Shown here one piece after another: positions 1-7,557 of a stretch of 64,000 nt of DNA. A model generated the notes under the pieces. It saw only the letters and a list, made by a program, of their open reading frames with translations, ran no database searches and was not told where the DNA came from. Source of the stretch: Candidatus Magnetobacterium casense (GTDB lineage: Bacteria > Nitrospirota > Thermodesulfovibrionia > Thermodesulfovibrionales > Magnetobacteriaceae); contig NZ_JMFO01000012.1 in NCBI RefSeq assembly GCF_000714715.1, positions 1-64,000 on the forward strand, in the 5' to 3' direction. Within the stretch, counting starts at the first letter, position 1. Every line of letters begins with the position of its first letter. Both the position numbers and the translations under genes were made by a program.

Positions 1-23
1 AAAAAAAGTAGTGGCGGTTTTTT

Positions 24-83
24 TAGCCCTCACAAATGTTTTAGAATATAGTTAGAACAAAAACCTAAAACACTGGAGGGCTA
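24..83. repeat. Foldback inverted repeat beside the ISL3 element
   Basis: The arm TAGCCCTC...TGTTTTAG at 24-44 pairs with CTAAAACA...GAGGGCTA at 65-83. A similar stretch (TGGCG, a run of T, then AGCCCTCA) occurs near 7323-7345, so this is part of a dispersed repeat. It may be the end of an older element or a leader hairpin of the short reading frame that follows. Confidence 0.55.
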
Positions 84-84
84 T

Positions 85-141
85 ATGAATAATATAACAA
101 ACATAGGAGAAGAAACAAGGGATAGACTAATCTCAGAATAA
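85..141 (+). other. Short reading frame cut by the IS, probable gene remnant
   Basis: An ATG at 85 follows a GGAGG-like site (75-80) and opens 18 codons, ending in TAA one base before the terminal repeat of the ISL3 element. The encoded peptide starts MNNITNIGEETRD. The good ribosome-binding site and the abrupt end at the IS suggest the 5' end of a gene interrupted by the insertion. No downstream continuation was recognised after 1453. Confidence 0.3.
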
Positions 142-142
142 A

Positions 143-1453
143 GGTTCCTTTTCATTTCAAGTGGGTAGCCCAATCTTAGTATAATCCAGCTTACCTGTTA
201 GCATGTAGATAATAGTCTTTATGTTTTTGAATGTTTTATAACCTCTTGCCTTTGCTTTAGCTGCCTGTACCAGACTATTAAGTCCTTCTAATATTCCATT
301 GTTTATTCTACTTTCATACCATCTCGTTACTCCTGACCAATGCCTTTTTATTGTTTTGGCTGCTTCATATATAGGCTTTAAGCGACTATGAGTTGCCCAA
401 AAATACCACTTATGTAGTTTTAATTCAAATTCTTCTTGTGTCTGTTCTGTATAAATTGATTGAAAATTTTCACGTATATGAAATGCTCTTATAGTTTGTA
501 AATTCAGATACGGCATTAATTCTATTTTCTTCAATTCTTCCTTCTGTGTTTCTGTTAATTCATCTCTATTTTTAAGAAATATATACTTTTTACCTCGAAG
601 TATAATTTGTTCCTTTACTTCATTTCTCCTTACTTCATCTACTGCATTGTTTATTATCTTCATTATGTGAAACTTGTCAAAAGTTATTTCAGCATTTGGA
701 AAAACCTCTCCTATTCCTTTTATAAATGCAGGTGACATGTCTATACTGGCATCTTTTATGTTTTCAGGTATGCCATTGTGATTTTCAAAATCTTCTTTGA
801 ATTGCTTAACTGTTTCGGCCCCTTTACCCTCAGTTACAAAAATAGTTTTTTTATCATCTAAATCCACAAATAATGTAACATAATCATGCCCTTTTTTTTG
901 GATGTTTCGTCTACTCCTATTGCTTTTACATTGGAGTAATCTTCTAATTTTCTTGCTTCTTCTGTGTAATGATGCATGAGCCTCCATAGTTTGTTGTCAT
1001 CTTCTTTTACAATTTGAGACACTTTGTTTACAGGCATTTCTCTACAAAGAATCATCATTAGAGAATCAAATAAATATGTAAAATCAGCACCACTACGAGC
1101 CCAAGGTATTTCTATCTGTAAAACTCCACATTCATTACAATCAGTCCTTGGTACTCTTGCTATTATATAACTCTCATATTCAAAAAAATTAAGATGTCGC
1201 CATTTCTTTTCAGTTGTGTCATAAGCTTTAGAATTGTTTCCACACTTACTACACTTGAATATACTACCTCTTGTAAAATCAATATGTATATCTATCACCT
1301 TTTCCACTTTCTTGAAATCTATAGATGTTACCTTCCACGGTAACTGTATATTTAGTGCTTGCTCAAATAAATTCTCCAACATTTCCATAACTCTATTCTC
1401 CTTACATGTTTTACCCTCATTGTACCATTACCCACTCACTTTGAGAAAGAGCC
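143..1453 (-). mobile_element. ISL3-family insertion sequence
   Basis: Imperfect 25-bp terminal inverted repeats lie at 143-167 and 1429-1453; both end in AGTGGGTA and begin GG(T/C)TC. The element is about 1.31 kb and is filled by one transposase read on the reverse strand. ISL3 elements normally create 8-bp target duplications, but the flanks (AGAATAAA and AAGGAAGT) do not match, so the insertion is old, rearranged or recombined. A diverged single copy of the same kind of end is at 15527-15551. Confidence 0.8.
157..1388 (-). CDS. ISL3-family transposase, split by a -1 frame change at A8
   Basis: The N-terminal frame (1388 to 858) has the ISL3 zinc-binding region, with CSKC and CNEC pairs, and the first catalytic Asp in GVDETS. 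The second frame (ending at 157) continues with KKGHDYV, the second Asp in ASIDMSPAF and the catalytic Glu in ILEGLNSL. The frames meet at eight consecutive A on the coding strand (about 892-899). Re-reading one A joins them into a protein of about 410 residues, the usual ISL3 size, with the DDE triad complete. Either one base was lost, or the element uses slippage as IS1 and some other families do. ATG at 1388 is the likely start, as the N-terminus matches the family. Confidence 0.8.
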
Positions 1454-1576
1454 AAGGAAGTTATGTGACCTAGTCCGTTCTATAGTTATTGCACAGAAAC
1501 ATAAAAGACAAAGCCGTTTATTTTTTTATGGTACACGATAATTTTTGACACATGCAGATAATAAAGTGAGATGTTA

Positions 1577-1585
1577 TGTTATAAT
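1577..1585 (+). promoter_or_regulatory. Candidate extended -10 promoter
   Basis: TGTTATAAT matches an extended -10 element about 40 bases before the DUF1844 gene. A TTGACA at 1545-1550 is too far upstream (29 bases) to act as its -35 box. It would serve the DUF1844-glgC-yjbQ-cupin group. Confidence 0.4.
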
Positions 1586-1625
1586 TCTTAGGTTAAGTTA
1601 TTATATATATTATTGAGGGGTACCG

Positions 1626-2090
1626 ATGGACAGAGACGAAGAAAAGGGCTTTGAGTTTATAGACAAACGCAAACTCAGGCAAGATGAGGCACTGAGAGAT
1701 GAACAACACATGCAGGAGGTAAGACATGAGGCTGTCTGTCATCAACACATGCACCCCTCCGAGGAGGACGCATATGCCACTGGTGGGCACACTGGCCACT
1801 GTGGAGGCGAGGCGCACGATGGCCAATGTGAGCACGATGTAATTGCGGAGGTCAGCTTTATAAACTTCGTGGCAAACATCAGCACGGATGTGATGGTTAG
1901 CTTGGGCCTGTTGCAGGACCACCAGGGACAGACCTATAAGGACATGGCAGTGGCAAAGTACCTCATCGACGTAATTGCCATGCTACAGGAAAAGACTAAG
2001 GGGAATTTGGACGACTCTGAGGCACAACATCTCTCCGACATGTTGTACCATCTGCAAATGGCGTACGTAAATATTGCCAATCAACCTTAA
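1626..2090 (+). CDS. DUF1844 domain protein with His/Cys-rich insert
   Basis: The protein has 154 residues. Residues about 80-150 match DUF1844, a small helical domain of unknown function: FINFVANISTDVMVSLGL, then EKTKGNLDDSEA and LYHLQMAYVNI. The first 30 residues are highly charged. Residues about 35-72 form an insert rich in His, Cys and Gly (CHQHMHP, GGHTGHCGG, GQCEHD), unusual for the family and suggestive of metal binding. ATG at 1626 follows GAGGGG by five bases. It lies 24 bases before glgC, so the two are probably co-transcribed. The function is unknown. Confidence 0.75.
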   Translation: MDRDEEKGFEFIDKRKLRQDEALRDEQHMQEVRHEAVCHQHMHPSEEDAYATGGHTGHCGGEAHDGQCEHDVIAEVSFINFVANISTDVMVSLGLLQDHQGQTYKDMAVAKYLIDVIAMLQEKTKGNLDDSEAQHLSDMLYHLQMAYVNIANQP

Positions 2091-2114
2091 AATAAGCAAA
2101 CAGGAGGTCTTTTT

Positions 2115-3320
2115 ATGCATCCAAAGGTTTTGACATTGATATTGGCAGGAGGTGAGGGCAGAAGGCTCTTTCCGTTGACGGCGATTCGTTCCAAGCCCTC
2201 AGTGCCCTTTGGGGGTAGGTACAGGATTATTGACTTTGCCCTGAGTAACATCATTAATTCCGGGATGTACTCTATATACATGCTGGTGCAGTACAAGTCG
2301 CAGTCGTTGATCAAGCACGTGCAGGAGAACTGGAGTCATACGTCGGTGTCGCGTGACCAGTTCATAACCATAGTGCCGCCGCAGATGCGTAAGGGTACGG
2401 AGTGGTTCCAGGGCACGTCGGATGCCGTGCTGCAAAACGTCAACCTCATTCAGCAGTTTAATCCCACCCATGTGGTTATCTTTGGTGCCGACCACATCTA
2501 CAGGATGGACGTCAGTCAGATGCTCGACTTCCATATTGCCAATGACGCAAAGGTCTCCGTGGCAGCACGCCCCGTGCCAATAGGCGAGGCTTCGGCGTTT
2601 GGGGTCATAAAGACCGCAGCAAATGGCCTGATTGAGCGCTTTGAAGAAAAACCCAAGAATCCATCCCATATGCCCGGCGATCCGACTCAGGCATATATCT
2701 CTATGGGGAACTATATATTTGACACTAACGTGCTTCTGGAGTCCCTGGCCGACGCTCAGAGAAAAAACGAGCATGACTTTGGCGGCTACATCCTGCCAAG
2801 TCTCGTTGGCAAGGTCAACCTGTTTGCGTACGATTTTTCGCTCAACAAGGTCCCGGGCACAAAGCCCTACGAAGAGGTTGCCTACTGGCGCGACGTAGGA
2901 ACCATCAAGGCGTTTATGGCATCAAACATGGACATGCTTGGCGAGTATCCGGTCTTTGACATATCCAATCCCGGTTGGCCGATACATCCGGAGTTATCCC
3001 TGGTGCCACCGGCCAAGATAATCAGCGGTTCGATCAACAACAGCTTCATTGCCGACGGCGTTTACATCAAGGGTGCTACGATCACCAATTCCATTATCCG
3101 CAGCGGTGTAATCATCGAGGAAGGTGCCGAAGTCGAAAACTGTATCATCCTGGAAAGCGTCCATATCAAAAAGGGCAGTCGCTTGAAAAACGTCATCGTG
3201 GACAAGCACAACGTCATCAAGGAGTCCGAAACCCTGGGCTTTGACCCAAACAAGGACAGGTTCAGGATGCACATCGATGAATCCGGTATTGGCATCCTCC
3301 CCAAGACGTCGTTCAGCTAG
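2115..3320 (+). CDS. glgC: Glucose-1-phosphate adenylyltransferase
   Basis: The enzyme makes ADP-glucose from ATP and glucose 1-phosphate, the committed step of bacterial glycogen synthesis. At 401 residues it is slightly shorter than the E. coli enzyme (431). The nucleotidyltransferase signature LAGGEGRRLFPLT is at residues 10-22, SKPSVPFGG follows, the substrate-binding GADHIYRMD is near 134, and the C-terminal third is a left-handed beta-helix with hexapeptide periodicity. An AGGAGG site precedes ATG 2115. No other glycogen genes are nearby. The call is firm. Confidence 0.95.
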   Translation: MHPKVLTLILAGGEGRRLFPLTAIRSKPSVPFGGRYRIIDFALSNIINSGMYSIYMLVQYKSQSLIKHVQENWSHTSVSRDQFITIVPPQMRKGTEWFQGTSDAVLQNVNLIQQFNPTHVVIFGADHIYRMDVSQMLDFHIANDAKVSVAARPVPIGEASAFGVIKTAANGLIERFEEKPKNPSHMPGDPTQAYISMGNYIFDTNVLLESLADAQRKNEHDFGGYILPSLVGKVNLFAYDFSLNKVPGTKPYEEVAYWRDVGTIKAFMASNMDMLGEYPVFDISNPGWPIHPELSLVPPAKIISGSINNSFIADGVYIKGATITNSIIRSGVIIEEGAEVENCIILESVHIKKGSRLKNVIVDKHNVIKESETLGFDPNKDRFRMHIDESGIGILPKTSFS

Positions 3321-3347
3321 ACGCCTGACAGAGTGAAGGAGTCGTTT

Positions 3348-3767
3348 ATGGAGATTATCAACGAGTATATCACCCTGAGCACCGGGGGCAATGGTGAGCT
3401 GATCGACCTCACGGGGCACTTAAAGGCCATCCTGGACAAGTCCGGTTTGGCAAAGGGCGTAATGACGGTCTTTGTGGTTGGCTCTACGGCGGCCATTACT
3501 ACGTTTGAGTACGAATCGGGGTTGATCAAAGACATGACGGAGTTGTATGAAAAGCTGGCGCCATTTGGCAAGCAGTACGCGCACAATCAGACCTGGGGGG
3601 ATGGCAACGGCTTTAGCCATGTCAGGGCAGCCCTGCAAGGACCGTCTCTGACAATACCATTTGACAACGCAACGCTGTTGCTTGGAACCTGGCAACAGGT
3701 GGTGTTGGCGGATTTTGACAACAGACGCAGAAATCGGAAGATTGCCGTCAATCTGATCGGGCAATAG
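3348..3767 (+). CDS. YjbQ/UPF0047 family protein
   Basis: This is a small single-domain protein of 139 residues, normal for UPF0047 (YjbQ). Family marks are VGSTAAITTFEYE, HVRAALQGPS and GTWQQVVLADFD, which hold the conserved His and Asp residues lining the pocket. Some members show weak thiamine-phosphate synthase activity, but the physiological role is unsettled. GTG at 3333 lies upstream, but ATG 3348 is placed seven bases after GAAGGA and starts at the conserved N-terminus, so it is preferred. It follows glgC by 27 bases, probably in one transcript. Confidence 0.88.
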   Translation: MEIINEYITLSTGGNGELIDLTGHLKAILDKSGLAKGVMTVFVVGSTAAITTFEYESGLIKDMTELYEKLAPFGKQYAHNQTWGDGNGFSHVRAALQGPSLTIPFDNATLLLGTWQQVVLADFDNRRRNRKIAVNLIGQ

Positions 3768-3792
3768 CTTAAATACACAAAGGAGACAATAC

Positions 3793-4062
3793 ATGGCAGA
3801 AATAAAGATCAAAAAACCAACCGACAAGGAACTCAGTGATATGGGTGTGAGCAAGTGGCCTATATGGGAGAAAGAGGTCTCAACGTTTGACTGGTCCTAC
3901 GACTCCACGGAGATGTGCTATCTGCTTGCCGGCAGGGTAGTGGTCAAAACCGACAGCGGTGAGGTGGAGTTTGCAAAGGGCGACTTCGTGACCTTCCCAG
4001 AGGGCCTCTCATGCACCTGGGACGTCAAAGAACCCGTCAGAAAGCACTACAAGTTCAAGTGA
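3793..4062 (+). CDS. Cupin-domain protein (DUF861/EutQ-like)
   Basis: The protein has 89 residues and is a single small beta-barrel. MCYLLAGRVVV and EVEFAKGDFVTFPEGL match the two cupin motifs of the DUF861/EutQ-like group, which end in a Trp-rich strand (CTWDVKEPVRKHYKF). Several metal-binding His positions of classical cupins are absent, as is common in this group. An AAGGAG site precedes ATG 3793. It is the last gene of the forward group starting at 1626. No substrate can be named. Confidence 0.82.
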   Translation: MAEIKIKKPTDKELSDMGVSKWPIWEKEVSTFDWSYDSTEMCYLLAGRVVVKTDSGEVEFAKGDFVTFPEGLSCTWDVKEPVRKHYKFK

Positions 4063-4077
4063 AAGCAACCTGAAAAA

Positions 4078-4150
4078 GAAAGGGGCGGTTTGTGGCATGG
4101 GTGCCAGCCCCCCTTCAGAATCCCCCAGCAAGGGGAGGGGGTAGCCCCTC
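4078..4150. repeat. GC-rich double-hairpin repeat, copy 1
   Basis: This is a diverged, reverse-oriented member of the seven-copy intergenic family (AAAGAAAGGGGCGG ... CCCCCTTCAGAA ... CAAGGGGAGGGG). It lies between the convergent cupin and hyfC-like genes and could end transcription from both sides. The rest of 4151-4325 holds no gene; AATTGCCTCATCTAAAATC at about 4230 recurs inverted at about 11892. Confidence 0.6.
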
Positions 4151-4325
4151 ACTCTACCGCATAATGCCTAAGAACTTATACAGCAAATCAAGATGTTATC
4201 ACACCTCCAAGCCAAAGTCAACCGCCCCAATTGCCTCATCTAAAATCTAAGCGAAACAACACCTGTTGTCTCAGTTGTTAAAGAATCCTTAACAACTAGG
4301 CAGGTTTGGTCTAAACGGTAACTAT

Positions 4326-5255
4326 TTACTCAAGTATGTAGAACGACAACATTCCCATGGTTGCCAGGAGGAAGCTGCTGCCGAGAAACTCCGTCAAGCG
4401 AAACAGTCGCATCTTTGCCAATCCAACCTCGATGAGTATCAACCCAACCCCTACGACTGCCAACTTGATAACCATCAGCACAAAGGTCATCAACACTGCC
4501 TTGACATCGGCTGTGTGCGCTATACCCCAAGGAAAGAACAACGACGTGGCAAGCATCACAAACAAAAAGAGCTTCATCATCTTGGCCCACTCCAGCAACG
4601 CCAGATGCCTGCCCGAGTACTCCAGGATCATCGCCTCGTGTACCATCGTGAGTTCCAGGTGTGTTGAGGGGTTGTCCACTGGAACTCGCCCCGTCTCTGC
4701 CAGGGCAACCATCACAAATGCCAAAAAGGCAAACACAATCGACGGCCTCAGCATAAACTGCGTATCAGCCACAGACTGTACCATCTGCGCAAGCGACGTT
4801 GACTTGCTTGCCAGCGAAACGGTGAAGATAGACATGAGCATGGCCGGCTCGCTCAACGATGCGATTGTCATCTCCCGGCTTGCCCCCATGCCACCAAAGG
4901 CCGTACCTATGTCCATTGCGGCAAGGGCCGTGAAGAATCGCGCTATCGTAAAAAACGCCACCAGTACAATGACATCAGCCGTGGCTGCCAGCGGGAGGTC
5001 TGCACACAGCATCGGGATTATTCCCCCCGGCAACACCGCCACGCCAAAAACGAGATACGGCGTAAAACGAAATATCCACGAGGCGTTTTCGGCAATGACG
5101 ACGTCCTTGGCAAATAGCTTCAGTATCTCCCTGTAGGGCTGCAACAGTCCTGCTGAAGAGCGCCCTTGACTCCAGCACTTGAGCATCCGAACCCAACCCA
5201 CAAATATCGGCGCCCCAACAAGCAAGATTACCAACTGCATGGCCTCTATGACCAT
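4326..5255 (-). CDS. hyfC: HyfC/HycD-like membrane subunit (NuoH family)
   Basis: This is a multi-spanning membrane protein of about 310 residues in the NuoH/HycD/HyfC family, the subunit joining the hydrophilic arm of hydrogenase-4 or formate hydrogenlyase type complexes to the proton-pumping arm. Family marks are GRSSAGLLQPYREILKL, TPYLVFGVAVLPG, AFGGMGASREM, the cytoplasmic-loop motif ETGRVPVDNPSTHLELTM and EYSGRHLALLEWAKMMKL. The open frame runs to 5360, but the first 35 residues are Cys-rich and unlike the family. Start codons at 5273, 5255 and 5240 are possible, and 5255 is a compromise. hyfB should be its neighbour but lies 2.3 kb upstream, and no other complex subunits follow. Confidence 0.85.
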   Translation of the reverse strand: MVIEAMQLVILLVGAPIFVGWVRMLKCWSQGRSSAGLLQPYREILKLFAKDVVIAENASWIFRFTPYLVFGVAVLPGGIIPMLCADLPLAATADVIVLVAFFTIARFFTALAAMDIGTAFGGMGASREMTIASLSEPAMLMSIFTVSLASKSTSLAQMVQSVADTQFMLRPSIVFAFLAFVMVALAETGRVPVDNPSTHLELTMVHEAMILEYSGRHLALLEWAKMMKLFLFVMLATSLFFPWGIAHTADVKAVLMTFVLMVIKLAVVGVGLILIEVGLAKMRLFRLTEFLGSSFLLATMGMLSFYILE

Positions 5256-5451
5256 CGGAAAAAAAAACCTCATAATATAAATTCTACAGTTAAGCAAGTG
5301 GAAAAAGCAAGACATCGAATCAGGGCAATCGCATTTATAGCGAGTTTCGATTGCGTGCAATCCCAGCCAAAAGCAGGGATATTTTCACGGTAAATCTGCT
5401 ATATACTGATCGGATTCGAGTTTTTTAGGGCATCAAACTTGCTTGCATACA

Positions 5452-5568
5452 AGAAAGAAAGGGGCGGCTCCGCTTCTTTTTCGCTCCAGGACGCTCCTGG
5501 CCCCTTCAGAACCCCCTGCAAGGGGAGGGGCGAGGCGCCCCGGCCGGAAAGAAGCCCCCTTGACCCCA
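5452..5568. repeat. GC-rich double-hairpin repeat, copy 2
   Basis: This reverse-oriented copy runs from AAGAAAGAAAGGGGCGGC to CCCCCTTGACCCC. An extra internal palindrome (CCAGGACGCTCCTGG) also occurs in the copy at 44363. It fills most of the 377-base gap between the hyfC-like gene and mntA. The remaining bases (5256-5450, 5570-5632) show only AT-rich sequence with no recognisable gene. Confidence 0.75.
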
Positions 5569-5632
5569 TTATTTCACACTCAATTATCATGCCTGAAAAA
5601 AACCGTGTCATTTTAGTATACTATATATAATC

Positions 5633-5923
5633 ATGTCTCTGAAAGATATTTTGATGACACTCGAAAATCTTAAAGATGGTATCAGACAAAGGTATAAGGC
5701 TGATATCAGGGGTGTTTTCGGTTCATATGTCCGCGGGCACCAAACTGTCGATAGCGATCTTGATGTGCTTGTCGAGTATGACAAGGGAGCAACTCTCATT
5801 GACCATGTAGGTTTATCGCTGTTTCTTGAAGAACACCTTGGAATGTCTGTGGATGTGGTTATCGAGAGTGCCATCAGAGCAGAAATAAGGGAAGAAGTTC
5901 TCATGGAAAAAGTATCTGTATGA
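5633..5923 (+). CDS. mntA: MntA-family nucleotidyltransferase antitoxin
   Basis: This is a 96-residue minimal nucleotidyltransferase. The signature GSX10DXD is complete at residues 29-43 (GSYVRGHQTVDSDLD), with a third acidic residue further on. In characterised MntA/HepT (type VII) systems the antitoxin adenylylates the toxin to silence it. No ribosome-binding site is visible; the AT-rich TATATAATC sits directly before ATG. The stop codon overlaps the ATG of hepT (ATGA), so the pair is translationally coupled. The pair sits inside the gap that separates hyfB from hyfC. Confidence 0.9.
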   Translation: MSLKDILMTLENLKDGIRQRYKADIRGVFGSYVRGHQTVDSDLDVLVEYDKGATLIDHVGLSLFLEEHLGMSVDVVIESAIRAEIREEVLMEKVSV

Positions 5924-6264
5924 GAAAGACTTCTCTGTACTTAAAGGATATGCTTGATGCAATGACAGCCATTGAGAGATTCGTCACCGGTATTGGATAC
6001 GAAGAATTCAGAGATGATGACAAAACCTCCAGTGCAGTCATAAGAAAGTTCGAGATAATAGGCGAAGCGACAAAACATATTACCCAAGAAATCAGGATAA
6101 AATACCCACAAATACCGTGGAAAGAAATGGCTGGTTTTAGGGACAAACTTATTCATTTCTATTTTGGGGTTAATTTTGAGCTTGTATGGGATACGATTAA
6201 AAATGTCATACCTGACGTTAAGTTAGCTATTGAGGCTATTTTAAGAGAAAATGAAAGCAACTGA
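5920..6264 (+). CDS. hepT: HepT-family RNase toxin (DUF86)
   Basis: This HEPN-fold toxin has 114 residues. The RX4HXY active-site motif is intact in RDKLIHFYFGV (about residues 74-84), as expected for a HEPN RNase. The family features EIIGEATKHIT and IPWKEMAGFRDKL are also present. MntA encoded just upstream is the expected partner. The gene ends at the edge of the decayed FG-GAP fragment on the other strand, which suggests the pair arrived in or beside that gene. Confidence 0.92.
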   Translation: MRKTSLYLKDMLDAMTAIERFVTGIGYEEFRDDDKTSSAVIRKFEIIGEATKHITQEIRIKYPQIPWKEMAGFRDKLIHFYFGVNFELVWDTIKNVIPDVKLAIEAILRENESN

Positions 6265-6267
6265 GTG

Positions 6268-6540
6268 ATAGAGCGCTTCAGAAGACGTGTTTTGCCAGAT
6301 GATGTCATACTTACCGTCCTTGTTAAAGTCTTCAACCTGCTTGATGTGCCAGTTGAGATCAGAGATCGTTATGGGCGACCCCATGCTTGATACGGAGATG
6401 CCGTCCATCAGTCAGATAGCGACCTGGCCGGTCCTTGAGTTTTGCCACAGGATGTCGCTCTTGCCATCCCCGTTGAAGTCGCCTACGCCCTCTATCCTCC
6501 AGTTTAAGTCTTCCACTTTCCCCGGTATACCTTGGCGGAA
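6268..6540 (-). pseudogene. FG-GAP/VCBS repeat gene fragment
   Basis: The reverse strand encodes two FG-GAP-like repeats in a single frame. The first is LNWRIEGVGDFNGDGKSDILWQN; the second is LNWHIKQVEDFNKDGKYDIIWQN. They are separated by VAI-stop-LMDGISV, where a TGA replaces the Trp expected from intact repeats (VYIWLM in the gene at 18101). There is no start, signal peptide or C-terminus. It is a remnant of a protein like the one at 18101-23317, cut by the arrival of neighbouring genes. About 180 bases before Uma2 (6541-6719) hold nothing recognisable. Confidence 0.8.
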
Positions 6541-6719
6541 AAATGGCGCAGTACACCCGCTTTTAGTTACCAATCGAAGCAGCATGAGATCGGAAAAAAC
6601 AGGGGCTTGGGAAAAAATTTTTACTAAAAGGGTGTTATATGTGAATGAGCGCAAGGGTCATGCCAAACCCCAAGCTCACAAAAATTATCGAGGTATGTAG
6701 ACGATGCAGATCACACCTC

Positions 6720-7250
6720 CTAAAAAGCGAAGTCCCCAAACACGTCGGCAATGTCTATCTCCAGCCCCTCAATGACCTTGGATTTAACCACACCCTCACC
6801 CTCGGCTATGGAAAAAAGCTCGTATGCGTCTCCTTCAATGGTAAAGACCTCGATAGTCTCCAGCTCAGGAAAGACAATCCAGTATTCAGGGACTCTAAAC
6901 CTTTCATATATCTTTTTCTTGGTTACGGTGTCTTTACCAACCGACCCCTTAGAGACGATCTCACAAACCATGTCCGGCACGCCACGTATATAGTCCTGGG
7001 CTATTGCCATATTTTCTTTCCTTACAAACAACAAGTCAGGCTGTATTTCTTGCTCGTTCTCTCTCAGGATAACGCTAAGTGGGGAAAGGTGCAACCTCCC
7101 TAACTTATTTTTTCTAACATAAGGACTTATTATGTCAGATAGATTCAGGACAATGTTCTGATGCTTCCTAAACGGACTAGGCCCCATAACTTCCACTCCA
7201 TTGATTATCTCTGTCAAGTCAAAGTCTCTGTCTAATGTCTGCGTTTCCAT
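6720..7250 (-). CDS. Uma2-family (DUF820) PD-(D/E)XK nuclease
   Basis: The protein has 176 residues, the usual size of Uma2 proteins, a nuclease-fold family common in cyanobacteria and other genomes rich in mobile DNA. The N-terminal EIINGVEVMGPSPFRKHQNIV is typical. The catalytic core is QPDLLFVRKEN, PDMVCEIVSKGS and DTVTKKKIYERFRVPEYWIVFPE, where the Asp, the Glu of the EI strand and the Lys/Tyr-rich helix are all in place. ATG 7250 has no clear ribosome-binding site. It lies in the hyfB-hyfC gap. The biological role of the family is not established. Confidence 0.88.
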   Translation of the reverse strand: METQTLDRDFDLTEIINGVEVMGPSPFRKHQNIVLNLSDIISPYVRKNKLGRLHLSPLSVILRENEQEIQPDLLFVRKENMAIAQDYIRGVPDMVCEIVSKGSVGKDTVTKKKIYERFRVPEYWIVFPELETIEVFTIEGDAYELFSIAEGEGVVKSKVIEGLEIDIADVFGDFAF

Positions 7251-7557
7251 ACTGTTTATAGTCTATACACCATATACTCAAATTGTCAAGGGCTTCGGGG
7301 TGGAGGGGTGCATAAAAAAATGGTGGCGTTTTTTTTAGCCCTCATCCAGATTAGACTGACAATCTATCCAGACTAACTGAACGAGGGGGAATATAAAAAT
7401 CTCACATCCATCTTTATTGCAGAACGTGAGGGACTATATACTATATTATAGTTTATACATAGTATGCTAAAGTTGTCGAGAGGACGAATTGCCTCATGTA
7501 AAACAATGCCTGACCGGGTGCATAAATCTTTCATGGGTAACAAGAGTCTTTATACCC
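7251..7557. other. Intergenic region with degenerate element fragments
   Basis: No gene is seen. Two diverged copies of a short unit (ATAGT(C/T)TATACA ... TTGTC(A/G)AG ... GGGTGCATAAA) lie at about 7256-7330 and 7450-7540. The first continues as TGGTGGCG, a T-run and AGCCCTCA, as at the left end of the window. The second contains CGAATTGCCTCAT, matching the ends of the foldback element at 11806-11910. These appear to be fossils of one small element family. Confidence 0.5.

Noticed and set aside
4357-5136. 259-codon open frame on the forward strand opposite the hyfC-like gene
   Set aside because: It lies entirely within a well-recognised membrane protein gene, has low-complexity Ala/Thr/Asn composition and no ribosome-binding site.
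6287-6700. 137-codon forward frame next to hepT
   Set aside because: It is opposite the FG-GAP remnant, whose repeats explain the sequence on the reverse strand.
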